From Numida meleagris (lineage: Eukaryota; Chordata; Aves; Galliformes; Numididae), in the NCBI RefSeq assembly GCF_002078875.1, contig NC_034412.1:84617491-84681490 (forward strand): a stretch of 64,000 bases of DNA. The letters run 5' to 3'. The translations under genes and the position numbers were made by a program. Each line of letters opens with the position of its first letter. Position 1 is the first letter of the stretch. Positions 1-14,146 of the stretch are shown piece after piece. The notes below the pieces were generated by a model. The model had not been told where the DNA came from. It made no database searches and saw nothing but the letters and a program-made list of their open reading frames with translations.

Positions 1-136
1 GAGCTCCGCTCAGCATCTCTGCTCCGTTCCCACGGCGGCCGCTGGAGCCGGGCAGGTGCAGTGCGCCCAGCTGGAGGGCGGCGTGGGCTCGGAGCAAAAC
101 CTTCCCTCGAGCTCACTTCTGTTTTGCCTGCCATAG
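1..136 (+). other. Possible upstream noncoding exon of HS3ST1 / edge of a CpG-rich region
   Basis: The first ~100 bases are much richer in G, C and CpG than the rest of the window (CGGCGGCCGC near 34-43, then several GCGC, GGCGG and CTCGG steps). The stretch ends in CCATAG followed by GTGAGC at 137, a good match to a vertebrate splice donor. HS3ST1 genes generally have one or more 5' noncoding exons ahead of a single coding exon, so this could be such an exon with the window starting inside it. An alternative donor-like GTGCAG follows CAG at about 52-54. No open reading frame is implied. The strand is inferred from the donor and the downstream gene. RNA data would decide. Confidence 0.33.
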
Positions 137-2089
137 GTGAGCTGCCCAGAACAGAACGGCACGGGCATGGGGCACTGCTGGTCTCAGCGTGTTTCAGGGC
201 TAAGGATGAGAGAGGTTCAGATTTGGGGGGATGAAAAGATGCTGGGAGGCTGCGGTGGCAGTCTTGGTCTGCTCTGGTCTTTCAGCCCTAGATGAGGGAA
301 AAGCACACAGCTAGGCACAGGCGATTCCATCAGCTTGGTTGGCTAGGATTTAACGTAGAGGGCTCTCTGTGCAGTAAGTTGAGGGCTTTCACTGTTCCAA
401 GATTGTTCCTCTTTGGGGGAGCAAAATATCTGGGGAGTCCCCTGAATAGGCTTGAGTGGTGTGAGGATGGGATGCCTGCAGGGACATCCTCCTAGCACGA
501 GAGGCCCCTTCATTACCCGCTCCCACGGCGAGCTTCTGCAGCGTGTGTGGCGAGAGGCATGCTTAGTAGAACAGGTTCTGTTCAGTATATGCCCATAAAT
601 TGTCTGGCTTTCAAACTTCATATGCAAATGATAAAATATTACTATATTTTATTTATTTATACGCATATATCTATCTGCCAGCATTTCTTGCACTCCTGAA
701 CAAGTGCATTTCCCACCTTGCTCAGAAATGAGCACCTTTCAGTAACAGTGCAGCTACTAGCACGAGCTGTAGCTCTCTCTCACACATCCAGCCTTTCAGC
801 ACCCACCTTTTTTTCCCTTTCCCTTTTTGGAAAATGCAGGTTTTGATATTACACTGTCAAATGAGTGCCTCCAGTAGGTCAGTACCAAGATTATACATCC
901 GAAGCCAAGCCAGCTGCTGCAATGGAGAGGCACTGATTTAACAGAGCGAATTCCAGAACTGCCAGGTTCTCATCCATGCCCCCTCCTTGCAAGGATGCTA
1001 CCTTGGTTATTCTGAATTAGCCATTAAAATGCACAGACATCAAATGAAATCGGAGTGCATAAAAAAGAGTTTTCCGATCCATAAGAATACATGCACGTAT
1101 AGATGCACAGAGGAAGCCAAAAGTGTTTTTAGCCTATTGACCAGCCTGGGATTTCTCCCTCCCCACCCCAAAAATGCCACCCAGAGCCAAGGAGCTACCG
1201 CAGCCCCAGATGGATGCATTTCCCTGAGAAGTTTTGATAATACGAGAGTGAGAAAGCTGTAAATATCCCTGGGCAGCCCAGGATGGAAGCTCCAGCTGGG
1301 TCACCTCGCTTCCCACTCCCGAGCAGGAAGGTTCCCTCCAGGTCACCATGCAGCGCGCCGCTCGGTAAAGGGATTGGGTTAGTTAAGTCTAATACAGGGA
1401 CGACCTCACCACTGCTCTGCTCCAGTGTTATTCTGAAGTTGAGTAGCAGGGAGGAGGCAGACAGAAATCAGCTTTGAGTATACCCTGAAAGATTACTTAG
1501 AGGGTTACTTACATTCTTTTTATAATGTTGCTTCTGTTGTCATTTTCAATCTCTTGCTGGTGTTTGAGACAGGGCCCGTGTTGGTAGAGTGGTAAGAAAG
1601 TGTTGCTTAGCAGGGGTAGTGGAAATGGGGTTACCTCATGCACTTTGTTCGTCTTTCAGTGCATTCTGTTAAGGTGAGCCTTTGTATGGAAGGGGGGCAG
1701 GACGGACAGAGCTGCCTTTCACACAGATTGATTTCCTGGGGAAGGGCTCAGTGAATTAGAAAGCAACTCTGTGCAATGCATTTCTGCTTCCTCATTAGGT
1801 CATGACCCATTTTTATTGGGTACTGAGGTAACTTCTGCATTTTGAATGGATTGTTTGGGCTTCTGGGGGTTTAGAAGACAGTGATACAGTGCTTCCCTCT
1901 CTTTATGGGAAAAATGTACTGCAAGATATTAAGCAATTGCTAGAAGAATGTGGTAAGGGGATTCCATATTAGCATTCACCACAAAAAAGTTCTGTGCGTT
2001 CTGAGCTTTTCAGGTTTATTTTTATTCTGCTGTAATGTCCTATTTTCCTTTTACCTGCATGAGGTTCTCAGGAATGTAGGGTATTCTCT

Positions 2090-2152
2090 CTCCTAAAATA
2101 TTTTTATGATCTCCTGGCATGAAACGTTGCAATGGTCCCTTCTGACCTTACG
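2090..2152 (+). repeat. Very old CR1/LINE-like 3' end scrap (weak)
   Basis: The stretch TGATCTCCTGGCATG, then TGGTCCCTTCTGACCTTA, resembles the conserved 3' tail of old amniote CR1-type LINEs, read on the + strand. Only about 60 bases can be matched by eye and the terminal short repeat is not clear, so this may be coincidence. Confidence 0.25.
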
Positions 2153-5100
2153 AAAAAGAGTGCAGCGTTATATATAACCACAGCCTATTATAAATTTCCT
2201 ACTTTATTGCACACACTGGAGCTGAACTCCTTCTTTAAAAGGGTCGAACTGGTGACCTAGCTAATTTGTATAAACTGTATTTATCACAGCAGGTGCAGAC
2301 ATAGAGCAGATCTCAGCCAAAAATACTTCCTATCAAGTCAACCTTGCTCAGCTTGCTAAGTTCCTCTACCAAAAATTTAGGGACTTTTTAAGAATACTTT
2401 CAGAGTCTTAGAGCAGATAGACAATATATCACCCTAACTGCACTGAAATGATGGTTAGATTTCTTAACATGCTGACTATAAAAGCGAAACCCGTGCTTTA
2501 ATCTCTACTCGTGCAGTATTTTTTTTAATATAACTTATGGAATGTAGTCTAAGGCAATAGGTGGGCAATATCATTTAGGCACTGTAATACAGATTAATAC
2601 AGTTTCTTACCTTTTCACCACCCCTCTTAATGCACAGATAGCTATTTTTAATATATAATAAGATGATCAATAGTTTATGCCCCTAGAGGTCTATGGCTTT
2701 GGCTGTACATAGTTCTGGTTAATGTAATGCAGTTGTTTCTGTAACACTCACTGTAGTAGGCAATTGCCTGCAGTTAATTAGTGGAAGCTAGAGTTTATGC
2801 ATTTCGTTGGCACATGTTGCTCTAAACTTTTTTAAAACGCGATTTAAAAACAGTATGTGGGGTAAGTGTGGGAAGCACCTCTTCACAAAGAGGACATGAG
2901 GAGGCATTTTAACAGTTAAAAACAGCAAAATAGTATATTTCTAGGATATATTTTCAAGGAAATAAGATGCTTTATAAACTAGATCAGATGGAAAAAAATA
3001 TATATATTTGCTCTTTTTACATTCAGGAGAAGCTCTTGACTGAGCTGTAAGCCATAGCTGTGTGTTTTGTGCTAACTGGATACAAAATGTCACTTGAAAG
3101 AGCTCATACAAACAACTGAGGAATGTATCTTATGAAAGACACCATCTTCTCTAAGAGGGGATGAATATACTCTGTTCATATCAATGACTTGATGAGTTTC
3201 AAGTACACTGGAATTGATCTAGTTCAGTTTTCTTAAAATGCGTCTCTGAATACAAATGTTCAGATCACTGCCTTTTCATTAATACAGAAAGGTGTTTGTA
3301 GGGTTAGCTCAACTATGGATTTTTCCCCCGACGTAAGAAGTCCATGCAGTAGATCTGTGAGCACAGCTAGTTTTAACCAGTGATGTTAATCTGACTGCCG
3401 AGTGCCCAAACCTGCAGTTCTAGGGCAAAGGGAAATGCAACCCAAGTCCTGGCGTTCTATCACATCTGCAATACTGAGCATACCTTGAAGAATAGAATGT
3501 CTCCCTTCGATTCTCAGCTCTGATCTCCCTCTAGAGACAAATCTCAGCAACTGATCTGTAGTTCTCAATTGGGCCCGCCTGGGTTTTTGCCGATTTATGT
3601 GAAGATCCCTCCAGTGAAGGGTTTCTGCTCTGCAAAGAGCGAGTGAGGATGCCTGAAACATACCCTGATTTTCCTCAGCACCTGGGGAAACCATAAAACC
3701 ACAGCTTCTGTATAACAAAGTTGAAGACATCTCCGCATGCATGGAAAGGGTTCATGCAGTCATCTTTCTCCCCATCGCTGTCCTGGCAGCAACTGTGTCC
3801 ATTAGCTCTGCTAAACCTCTTGGTGTGTTGTTTGTTTGTTTTGTGAAGTATTCGCTGTCAGGTTGCCAGCAGCCTGTACCTCCCACTTAGGGCTGCCCTA
3901 CAGACAGTCCTTATGTTCCTTCCCACCTGCTCCGGCAGCCAACTTGATTCTTCTTTGGAAAGTTCAGCTCTGAATGCACCCCCACACCACCCCCAGGCAA
4001 AATGAAATTATCGGTCTTATTTTGTTAATGCTAATACAACTGAATGTTATATATAATCTAGGTAGTTTACGCCATCTTATTGAGAGAAGATAAATATACT
4101 GAGGCATTAAAATACCATGGTAATGTGTTAAGAGATAATCAGAAGTCATAAAATAGCGACATAAATTTGAAAGAGTACTGTAATATGCTTAAAAGTCATT
4201 GAAATACGACAGCTGCACCCCTCGTATTGTATTGAGTGAGAAAAGGTTCCGTTTATTTCCAAATTACTTTTGGAAGAGGTTTTAATCATGCAAGCTGATC
4301 TGACTGGCACTGTCCACGCCGAATCTTGTTGAATAAATAGTATGGCACATTTTACTAATCAAGTGGAGAAAGCTGAAGAAAAGCTTAAGAAAAAGCAATT
4401 AGACTTCTTGAATAGTCTTGGTATAATCTTCAAAGCGTCATTTAACATAAACTGTTTCTTTTACCAACTTGCTCGTTTACTTGTAGCAAATGCAATGGTA
4501 ATGACTGTCAGTTAAATTTCTGTATTAATCTGAACTACAAAGTCACCGAGTGCAGTCATGTATGCTCTGCATGACTTGTGGAGGCAGTGAAGAGAATTCT
4601 TAAAGCAGAAAAGTAATTTGGCAGAGTGGCTGCTATAAAATCTTCAGTGCATGCTTATTATTGTTGAAACAGTTTTTCAGACCCACAAATTATAAAGCTA
4701 TGGAATACAAGTTTGCATCGTTTTATATAAACTGCAATAATTCTAGCCACCAAATTGCAGATCTGCTCAAAGCACTGAGGAGGGCAGAGAGAAGGCTGAA
4801 TGACAACCAATTTACATGCAGTTTTATTCCTGGACACCGCTTTGCCCACACAACATATGTTTTGTGCTGAATTTAGAGGAACACTCATGTCCATTGTATT
4901 GCATTAGTCTAACACAACGCAATAGCTGGTTGAGATCTCAAACCCAAACTGTTTGAAAGAAACAAAGGAGACCAGAAGGAGAAAGCAGACAAAGCTTTAC
5001 TGCTTGCAAGTAAAACAACAATAGCTTATATATCTGGAATGACATAATTACTGACATGGTTCATTGGATGTGCATAAAGACAGTAAATGCTATGGATTCT

Positions 5101-7348
5101 GTAGCAGTGTTCCACAGTGTGGAATACTTGATGCATTCCTGATCTGCACCTGAACAAACAGTTGTGGAGAAAAAAAATATCAAACTCTGTATGGCTGAAT
5201 TATAGGACACTCCATGTTCTTCTGAGGCTCATGTTGCATTGTTTTGTTTATTTAAAAAATCATGTTCTCCCCTCCATCCCCCCCCAGTTATTTCAGGTAA
5301 GAGCAGGAAGACTGAGGCTCAAGGGAATACCTGCAGTGTGTCCCTTGGTACCACACCTGTAATATCCCACAAGTGAAGAGCAACCCCAGCCAAAACAAAA
5401 GTAGAGTCACAGTTAAGAGGCACTTTTAACTGAGTCTTACCTCCCCTAAAACTTCCATGTGCTATGCTCAGCCATAGAAAGGCTTGAATATAAAGGAGTT
5501 GGTGGTGGAGTACTATGGAAACTATTTTAATTAAAAACAAATAATCCCAATGAATTTAAAAACAATAATCACAAATAAAATAACATTGCTAGGATCACTG
5601 CGTTTTCTTATTAATATTTGAGATTAGTAGCTAATCTTAGCTAACCCTAAGTTAATCTTTCCAGAGGAATAGTGCTTATCACACAACTCGGCTGGTAGCA
5701 GAACATATTTCAAACTGACTGCTATAGAAATAAGAGTTCCTACTATTAGGTTTTAACTCCTTTCAACATCAATTCAACCTGTTCTCTGAAATCCTATTAT
5801 GCTTTTCCAGTAAGGTGTTAGGACGACGACTCAGGCTTACTATTTATGGAGCCTGTAACTCTTAAAATATATACCGCAGTAAGTGGCTATTCCTTTAATC
5901 TGTGACCTTAAAATTCAAGAAGAGTTGATGTTTTATTGCTTTTATGTTCTGAACTGCCCATCAGGCACTGATCTAATTAGGCCATTTGCTCAGATTACTA
6001 CTAAATGTTGTGGCAGAACATTTAGTGTGGACATCCACCATGTATTTATTTACCAATACTGAATTATTTGCCATCCAATCCGTAACCCCCCCATGACAAC
6101 TTTAGTGAGAGGCTAATAACTAGGATTATTTCTTTTTGAAACTGAAGCAGAGAATGGTGAGGACAAAGAAAGAGCAGAATATTGACAGCTGAAATGGAGT
6201 TCTTTCAACCACATAAAAATCTTAACAGAGATAAAAAATGGAAGAACAACAAATTTCTCTGCCAAGTTTTCTCACTATCAGAAATCACAGAACAGCCCAG
6301 GGCACAACTTTGTGTCCAAGATAGGACATGGCCATGAGCTCACAGCCCACAGGTACCCAGAGAAGCACAGCTCTTTTGACTTCAGATGTATCGTGGCACA
6401 CTGCTTCCCTCTCCTCCCAACCTTGATTTCTGCTTCCTAACAATACCACTGCCTTGTAGCCCTTTAGAAGTAATTAGAAAAGGGAAAGCAGAAAAGTAAT
6501 AATCAGTAGCAAGCATCAGGAAGCCAGCCTGCTCCATTCAGGATGGAGTCATGACCTCTGTAAATGCAAAGCTATCAAACAACTTTCTAGATGACTTGGA
6601 AACATGTCATTAGTCCTTGTCACACTGGGACTTAGCCTATTGTGGAAAAGTCATTAGTTTCTTTTCAGATTCTCTGGAGAATTTCCAAAACTTAGCCTTT
6701 GCGGTTCCTCAGGTTGTTCATACATAATTTCTTATTTCAGCCCTCATTAGTTAGTACAGTATGCATTGTTCTGAGCTTAAATTCATAATAACAGTAGCCC
6801 AGTAAGGCAGAGCAGTCAGATGCTCTGCCATCATGGCTTCCACTTCTAAGTGGAGTTGGACAATACCATAACAACACTTACAACACAGTAACACCAGCTC
6901 TCCACTGACCTTATAGGACTTAGGAAAGCTTCCAAATCTACAGAGCTGTTATACACAGCCAGCTCATAACATGACCATCCAGCAGATCTGTTATGTGTGA
7001 GGCCATTTTAATTTCACTTCAAACACTGCATTAAAAATCCTGACCTTTACCTTAAAGATCTCTTTACTAAAATAAATAAATAAAGGGTAAAGTTAGTTGT
7101 TTACATCAGACTGGCTGCCTGACTCTGGAAATTACCTTCAGCAATATTCACTGTGTATTTTGTCCATGAATATTTTGACTGAGACCACAGCTTTTAGTAT
7201 TTTACTGGTGCAGCCTTGCTATAGTCTAGTTTCACTCAGAGCCCTTCCTAACTTCTTTCTGTGAGAATGTGGCCTTCTTGCATTTCTCTTCATATCACAT
7301 GAGCCTTTTTCCCTGGAGGCTTTACTTTCAGGTTACTGTCATAACATA

Positions 7349-7403
7349 AATTCATAGAATAGCTTGAATTGGAAGGAGCCTTATAGATGATCTAGTTCCC
7401 TTA
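7349..7403 (-). repeat. CR1 LINE 3' end fragment
   Basis: The segment reads TTCATAGAATAGCTTGAATT followed by GGAAGGAGCC and GATGATCTAGTTCCC. This is the reverse complement of the CR1 3' tail, whose usual form in this orientation is CATAGAATGG-TTGGAAGGGACC-GATCATCTAGTCC. It is short, diverged and 5'-truncated as is usual for CR1, and lies about 410 bases before the HS3ST1 coding exon. Confidence 0.65.
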
Positions 7404-7769
7404 GGAGGCTACATGACCTTCTTTGAGGAAGCTTTCTTGTTCAAGCCCTTTGTCTTGTTTCTAAAGTAGGCCTATGATTGCAGATTTAAAAACAAAAAAA
7501 ACACCAGTTCAGCTCCACTGAAATCAAATTTAAAAATAATAATAAGACTCTAAATCTTGGGTTTTCGGAAGAGATTGAGAATATTCATGTCTCCTGGTGA
7601 CTTGCAGTCATTTTTTCATGTCATTATTGTATGTGGCTGTCTTTAAAGAATTTAATTCTCTCCAATTATTTATGAGGCTAGAGTTGGGAAATCTAAAGAA
7701 GTTGGTTCAGTTTTGAAAATCAAAAGATACTTGCAGTGTGGCTTAAAGTACTAATATAGCTGAGTATAA

Positions 7770-7813
7770 AATAATGTGCCTGTCTTATTTTCTTTTTTTT
7801 TTCTTTCTCTCAG
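7770..7813 (+). promoter_or_regulatory. HS3ST1: Splice acceptor of the HS3ST1 terminal exon
   Basis: A long pyrimidine tract (TTATTTTC, ten T, then CTTTCTCT) runs into CAG at 7811-7813, followed by AAAAGTTTC. This is a near-ideal vertebrate 3' splice site. It lies 129 bases before the start codon, which fits a gene whose coding exon begins with a short stretch of 5' UTR. Confidence 0.65.
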
Positions 7814-8905
<1,092 letters not shown>

Positions 8906-9200
8906 TGGTAAATGTGAGAACCTATGTTCTGGTGTAAATTTAGAAACTTTAAAAAGGGCATTTAAGCTATAATTTATTTGTAAAAATTCATAAATACTTC
9001 TGTACAGTATTAGAGTCACAATTGCCATATATACTAGTTATATTTTTCTACTTGTTAAATTTGAAAGCATTTTGTATTGTTTTTCATGGTTGTTAACATT
9101 GTGTATGATGTGTCTATATGAAGAAAGTAAATTATTTCACTGCAGAAGATGCTCTCTTGAGAATGTGTTGTCTTTTTAATAAATAAGAAATTCATTTCAA
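8906..9200 (+). other. HS3ST1: HS3ST1 proximal 3' UTR
   Basis: AT-rich sequence follows the TAG stop. It contains ATTTA-like and long T/A stretches, common in labile mRNAs, and ends near the first canonical poly(A) signal. The 3' end at ~9200 is inferred from the signal position; a longer UTR to about 10.5 kb is possible. Confidence 0.6.
9178..9183 (+). terminator. HS3ST1: Polyadenylation signal AATAAA (proximal, HS3ST1)
   Basis: The sequence TTTTTAATAAATAAG gives a canonical AATAAA about 270 bases after the stop codon. It is followed 15-25 bases later by CAACAAAACCC, a plausible cleavage region. Confidence 0.6.
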
Positions 9201-10263
9201 CAAAACCCTTCAGAATCATTTGAATACTTTGGTCTTTCTGAACTTTATCCTCTAGCTGCTAATGAATATGCTAAACTTTACATGTCCACTTTTCTTGCTC
9301 TAAAATGTGGTCTAATAATTTCTTTTTATCTGAAACTCTTCTTGTAATTTGAAAATTGTTCTATCCTGCTTTATGAAATTATTTCTTGATAATGTGATAC
9401 TTAAACATGTTGGGACACGCAAACCTAAAGGACAGTGGAAGAGTGTGTCATAAAGCATGTTAGCAGCTGTACTTACCTTCCTAAGTAATGGTATAGTAAC
9501 TGCTCCTCAAATTCTTTGGCAGAACCATACTAGTTTCATAGCAAACTTCCAGAGATTCTGTGGGGAGCAGCTAATGAAATCCAGAGTTAAGTGCAGAAAT
9601 TGATTAATCTAAAAACTTTCTACAGTCTATGAATGTATATATCCCTCATAATGAAATAGAGAGGTTCGAAAAAATAGTATAAGCAATAAGGGGACATTTT
9701 AAAGGCTGCTAATTGCTGTTGCTAAATTTTATGGCACACATTCTTTCCCATTACTGAAAACCAATGGTTACACCAGAAGAATTAGCTGGTCTGCATTCTA
9801 GTAAGCAGCAGCTTCATTCTTATAAATATTAACACTTTTACTGTATTGAACACTTTTCAATGAGTTGAGCAGCTGCTTCATGTAACTGAGAAGTGCTCAT
9901 GGGCTACTATTCAATTAATCTCTTTCCGGGAAATGTGAAGCCAAGCATTGGATCCAGCCTTGGGTGCCATGGAATTAACCCAAATTCCAGGAACTTTTAT
10001 GGTCTTCCATCTGCTAAAAATGGAAGTTAGATACGAATACATTGGTAAAAGTTACAGCTTTTCCTATCTATGTTAGTTCTGATGTTCCATTAGCCATCGA
10101 TTTCTGGCATTAATCTTGTTTCCACAGAAGGCTTACTGTAGTACTTTCATTATGAGCTCCTAATTTTCATGTTATGATCTAAAATATACCCTTTGAACAT
10201 TCAGTGACAATACCCTGTACATTTAAACCTGTTACTGATTGTTGCAATCCTTCATAAAATTTA

Positions 10264-10269
10264 AATAAA
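10264..10269 (+). terminator. Possible distal polyadenylation signal AATAAA
   Basis: The AATAAA in TTTAAATAAATG is followed by a T-rich stretch (TTAATTTTTCC) about 15 bases on, a reasonable downstream element. It would give HS3ST1 a 3' UTR of about 1.4 kb. AT-rich sequence produces many chance hexamers, so the support is weak. Confidence 0.25.
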
Positions 10270-10507
10270 TGTAGATAGGTTAATTTTTCCTTGTGAGATG
10301 CTTCAAACTTGGGCACTGTGACAAGGTACCCTCTGGATGCAAGTATCCCATATTATGCTGCTTGCATGAAAATTTGCAGATGCTTCCCCTCTATCTCCCA
10401 CTACTTGTGCACCTGCCCAAGCTGTTTTCAACCTCAGAGAGGTTGTTGGTGTTTGTTTCATAAAGTAGACCTTTGATGAAAGCCTACAATGAAATGGTAT
10501 TGTACTC

Positions 10508-10513
10508 AATAAA
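10508..10513 (+). terminator. Possible distal polyadenylation signal AATAAA
   Basis: The AATAAA in CTCAATAAAATA is followed within 30 bases by a strong pyrimidine stretch (CTTTCCTTTCTCTTTTG), the usual form of a downstream element. It is a candidate for the longest HS3ST1 3' end, about 1.6 kb after the stop. RNA 3'-end data are needed to confirm it. Confidence 0.28.
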
Positions 10514-12257
10514 ATATTTTCTGAATTGCATCTTTCCTTTCTCTTTTGTTCATAATTTTCAAGTTTGAAAGATGAGAAGTTAGGATTCAACTTCAGTTTA
10601 CTCTCCAGTTAAATGTTGCTTAAGAGTTCAGCTGCAGCCCAGTGGATTCAGTGAAAAGCAGTTTCTGGCTACTAGATTGTTGGCCTGCATGGTCCAATGC
10701 TGGTCTACTCAGAATATACAAAAAAGAGTGGATAGTTTCTACTGGCAGTAATGTTGCATCTTTCGTAAGACAGATACCAAAAATTGCAGGCTTGAAGTAC
10801 GAACATGGAAAAGAGAAATACTGGGAATTTTGTGTAAGGACAGTAGGGTTTTTGCTCCTCATTATTATCCCATTTCCTTGCTAAATCTGTAGGAGCCATC
10901 TGGACCTAAAAGATTTTGGCTCACAAGAAAGGCTCCCACCTTTGTATAGTCCCACCTCCACTTCTGCCTTCTTGTAGTCCCTGATTCGGCCCTCTACCTT
11001 CAAGAACTTTCTGCTGGGAAAGAAAAAATTCTGCTGGGATACGTGGCCATGTGGGTACTACCTTTGCAGTCATAGAGCCATATGAATGCACGAAGGTAGA
11101 GATGCATCAAGTCACACAGGGTGGTGCAGCATATGGCACAAGCATATAATAATACCCTCAGTATTGACTCAGTATCCCAGTTGGTACTGGGAATGTTTTG
11201 AGATGTATAATGTTACTTAATACCGGTATTTTGACTGTAACTAAGCAGTGCACGGCCTCTCACTCCCCACATCTGTTTGGGCTTATCTCTGTAGAGCAAG
11301 AAGCAGAGTAGGAACCATCAGCTCATCATTACTCTGTTATTAGTAGGACCTCATGCCATATTCTCTGTAGGATCAGGAGGCAAAGTGACGACTTCAGGGG
11401 GCCTTCCTGAAGCACAAGCTCACAAAACTTAAAGCCAAGACCTTGTGTTCAAAGGCATCCTCAGACAGTATATCATACCATGGTGTACACTTTGTGCAGG
11501 GCTGGCATGATTGTGCAGTACCTCACCTTGGAGCTTACTGTGTGGTAGCTAGGGGAATGGACAACAGCTCACACCCTAACAAATAATAAGGGCAATACTT
11601 ACCTGCCACTGATGGCCTAAATCCAAGGTTTACAGTGCTTAAAACTATGCTTCTGAGTATGAATTCTGTTTTAGAAGAGCTATGTTCACATTTTACATGT
11701 GCATCACTGTATTTTCTAAAAATGTGCTAAACAACAACAAAAATTCAAATAGAAGGAAGTGAAGAGTGAATGAAAGAGGCTGACGTACATTCCGGTTGGG
11801 ATTGTAGAAACACAGTAAGCTCTGAAGTCATTCCATATTTATAAAAATCCTTGAAAATACCTTTCCATTGTTATGCCATACAGGTATTTGTTTCTGTAAT
11901 ACTCTACCATCTCAGGTTTAAAGAACAACCACTTGGGTGTAGCTACAGAAGCCTGTTTCTGCAGGGCTGCTAGCCAAGTCTGTGCTCACTCTTGTGACTG
12001 TAAAATAAATACAACATTTTATGAGAATCCAGTGTTCAATTCAAAGCCTACCGCTCCCCTTGTTTACAAGAAGAAAAGCCAATCAAGCCATTTATCAGGG
12101 TGGCACTGCAGGACTAAGCTGTGCCCTTTGCTTCACAACATGGATTAGTGTGAGTCTTTGAAAGCAGACACTATACTCACAGAGGACAAAGTTTAAACTA
12201 TAATGATTATTCTGCAAACATTTCTAATGAGTATGGGAAGACACGTCTTCTTGGGGT

Positions 12258-12284
12258 AAAAAAAAAAATATATATATATATATA
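12258..12284. repeat. Poly-A followed by (TA)8 microsatellite
   Basis: Eleven A are followed by eight TA units. It is a simple-sequence tract, probably length-variable between individuals. Confidence 0.9.
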
Positions 12285-14127
12285 CTTCATGAAGAATATT
12301 GCTACAAGTTCTGTTGGTGCTGCATGTCCTTTGTTGTTCCTTATATCTTGTTTCTGATGTTGTAGGTGAAATAATGTCTACTGTGTGTAAATCAACAGTG
12401 TTTTGGAGCAAATAATTGAAAAATCCTTTTGTAAATCTTGCTTGAGTCTGTTCAGTCCGGAAGTTTGGCAGTACTATACTCATTGATTAGTGTGTGAGAC
12501 TTACAACACAGAATATTTTAGATAGAAAATTCCTTACTTTGGGTACTTAAATCTGATCACATTTCTTTGTCTGTGTGCATTTTCAGAATCAGCTTCTGCA
12601 GAAAGCAGGGCTTCTTATTCTTTGTCATCTCCAAGTGTGTATGTGTAAAGAAATGTAAGATCCTTTCTTCTGCTTTATCCAGGATGGCTGACCGGACTTC
12701 TAAGGAAGTTCAGACATGCACCCTACAATTAAGAGGTTCTACATTAAAACTACTACTCTTGGAAATATCCCTTCTCCTTTCTCTTTTTCAAAGTCTCTAA
12801 CATCCAGATCCTAATTTGGCTTGCATTGTGAATGATCTTGCAAGAGTATATGAAGAGATGTTATCTAATACAGCAGTCAAGTAATAAAAAGTACAGTAAA
12901 AATGATAGATTAAACTAATATCAGTAAAAAAAAATGTATTTAACTTGCTACTAGGTATATACCAGCTGAAATATTTGCAAGTATTTGCCCCCACAGCTGT
13001 AAGTATCATTACTGTTTCCTCTTTCTAATAACTTTTATTCATAGGGTTATGCCTGAGTGCCCGGTTACATCGCAAGGACTGTATGTTCAATCTTAATTCC
13101 TTCATTATGCAACTGCATTGTCAAGACCAGTTACATACAAAGATTTCTGAATGGGTGGGAAAAAAAAACCTTGCAGTGATATTTTGCTTACCAAAAATAA
13201 ATGAAATTGTGTTTATGTATCTTAGTTAATTAGTAAAGGATAGCAGTGCTGTCTTTTCTTACAACAACAACGCATCTATGGTAAATTTTCTGCTTACCTC
13301 CCACACAACAGTTTATACAGTTTTTAAGTCAATAGCACAATAAACTCAACAGTGATGCTGCAGATTTTAAATGCCTTCTGGGATATACAAAATATGCAAG
13401 TCAGACTGGGGAGCAGCTGGATGCATAGGAACAGCTGGTCTCATTGGGCTGAAAACATTTTTGTTTAATGATATAGGACATGAATTTTTTGGCTTGGATA
13501 TCACTTATGTTGTCTGTGAAAGCAATGTCTTCAACTAACTTCCAAGATGGTAATACTGTCAGAATGATGTCATCTTTTTACTTGCTATTGATATTGTGCT
13601 CTGCCAAAAGACACCCGAAACAGCAGGTGCATCAGCGGGCCCTTACTATAAAAATGCAACTGCAATGCAACACAGACACATAGCTTCAGTTATGAAGGCA
13701 CAGTCGCTTGAACAGGGAGCTGTTCTGAAGTGAATGGCAAAATTCTTCTTGACTTAATTTGGGTGTGGGTTACAGAAACAGAAATGTGTATGCGTACACA
13801 GCAGAACAGCGGAGCAAATAACATAACCTCCCCTCCTGTGTTCTGAATCAGTCAGCATTCTTTCAACAATAATAATCATAATAACAATCTGTAGTTGCAT
13901 TTCCTTAAAATGAACAGGCCTGCCTCCAGGACTGTGTGCAATTCATACCAGATAAGAGCATCAAACAGCAGTACTGCAGTATTTTTTACACCAGGCAGAG
14001 TTCTCAGGGAATCTCCTGTTACTACCTTCTGTGAAATTCTTTTTTCCTGTCCAATATGCTGCTGTACCACATCTGTCCTATCAATCACTTTTAAATTAAC
14101 TCTGAGAGAAAGTAAATCAATTATCTG

Positions 14128-14146
14128 ATGGTATTTTAAATACCAT
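14128..14146. repeat. Short perfect palindrome
   Basis: ATGGTATTT and AAATACCAT flank a single central T, giving 9-bp perfect arms. It is AT-rich and may be chance. Confidence 0.7.

Larger units (their letters stand above)
137..7813 (+). other. Putative HS3ST1 intron / upstream noncoding region
   Basis: No convincing coding frame is present; the open frames are short (118 codons at most), lack recognisable motifs and lie on both strands. The interval would be an intron if the GTGAGC at 137 pairs with the acceptor ending at 7813. It is AT-rich, with poly-A/T tracts, ATTTATTTAT-type low-complexity near 645-660, and one old CR1 3' end at 7349-7403. A weak CR1-like scrap (TGGTCCCTTCTGACCTTA) lies near 2133-2150. 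The rest is unique-looking sequence in which I see nothing specific. Confidence 0.4.

Noticed and set aside
3386..3742. 118-codon minus-strand open frame upstream of HS3ST1
   Set aside because: No motif, no exon boundaries in keeping with a gene, and it lies in the putative HS3ST1 intron on the opposite strand.
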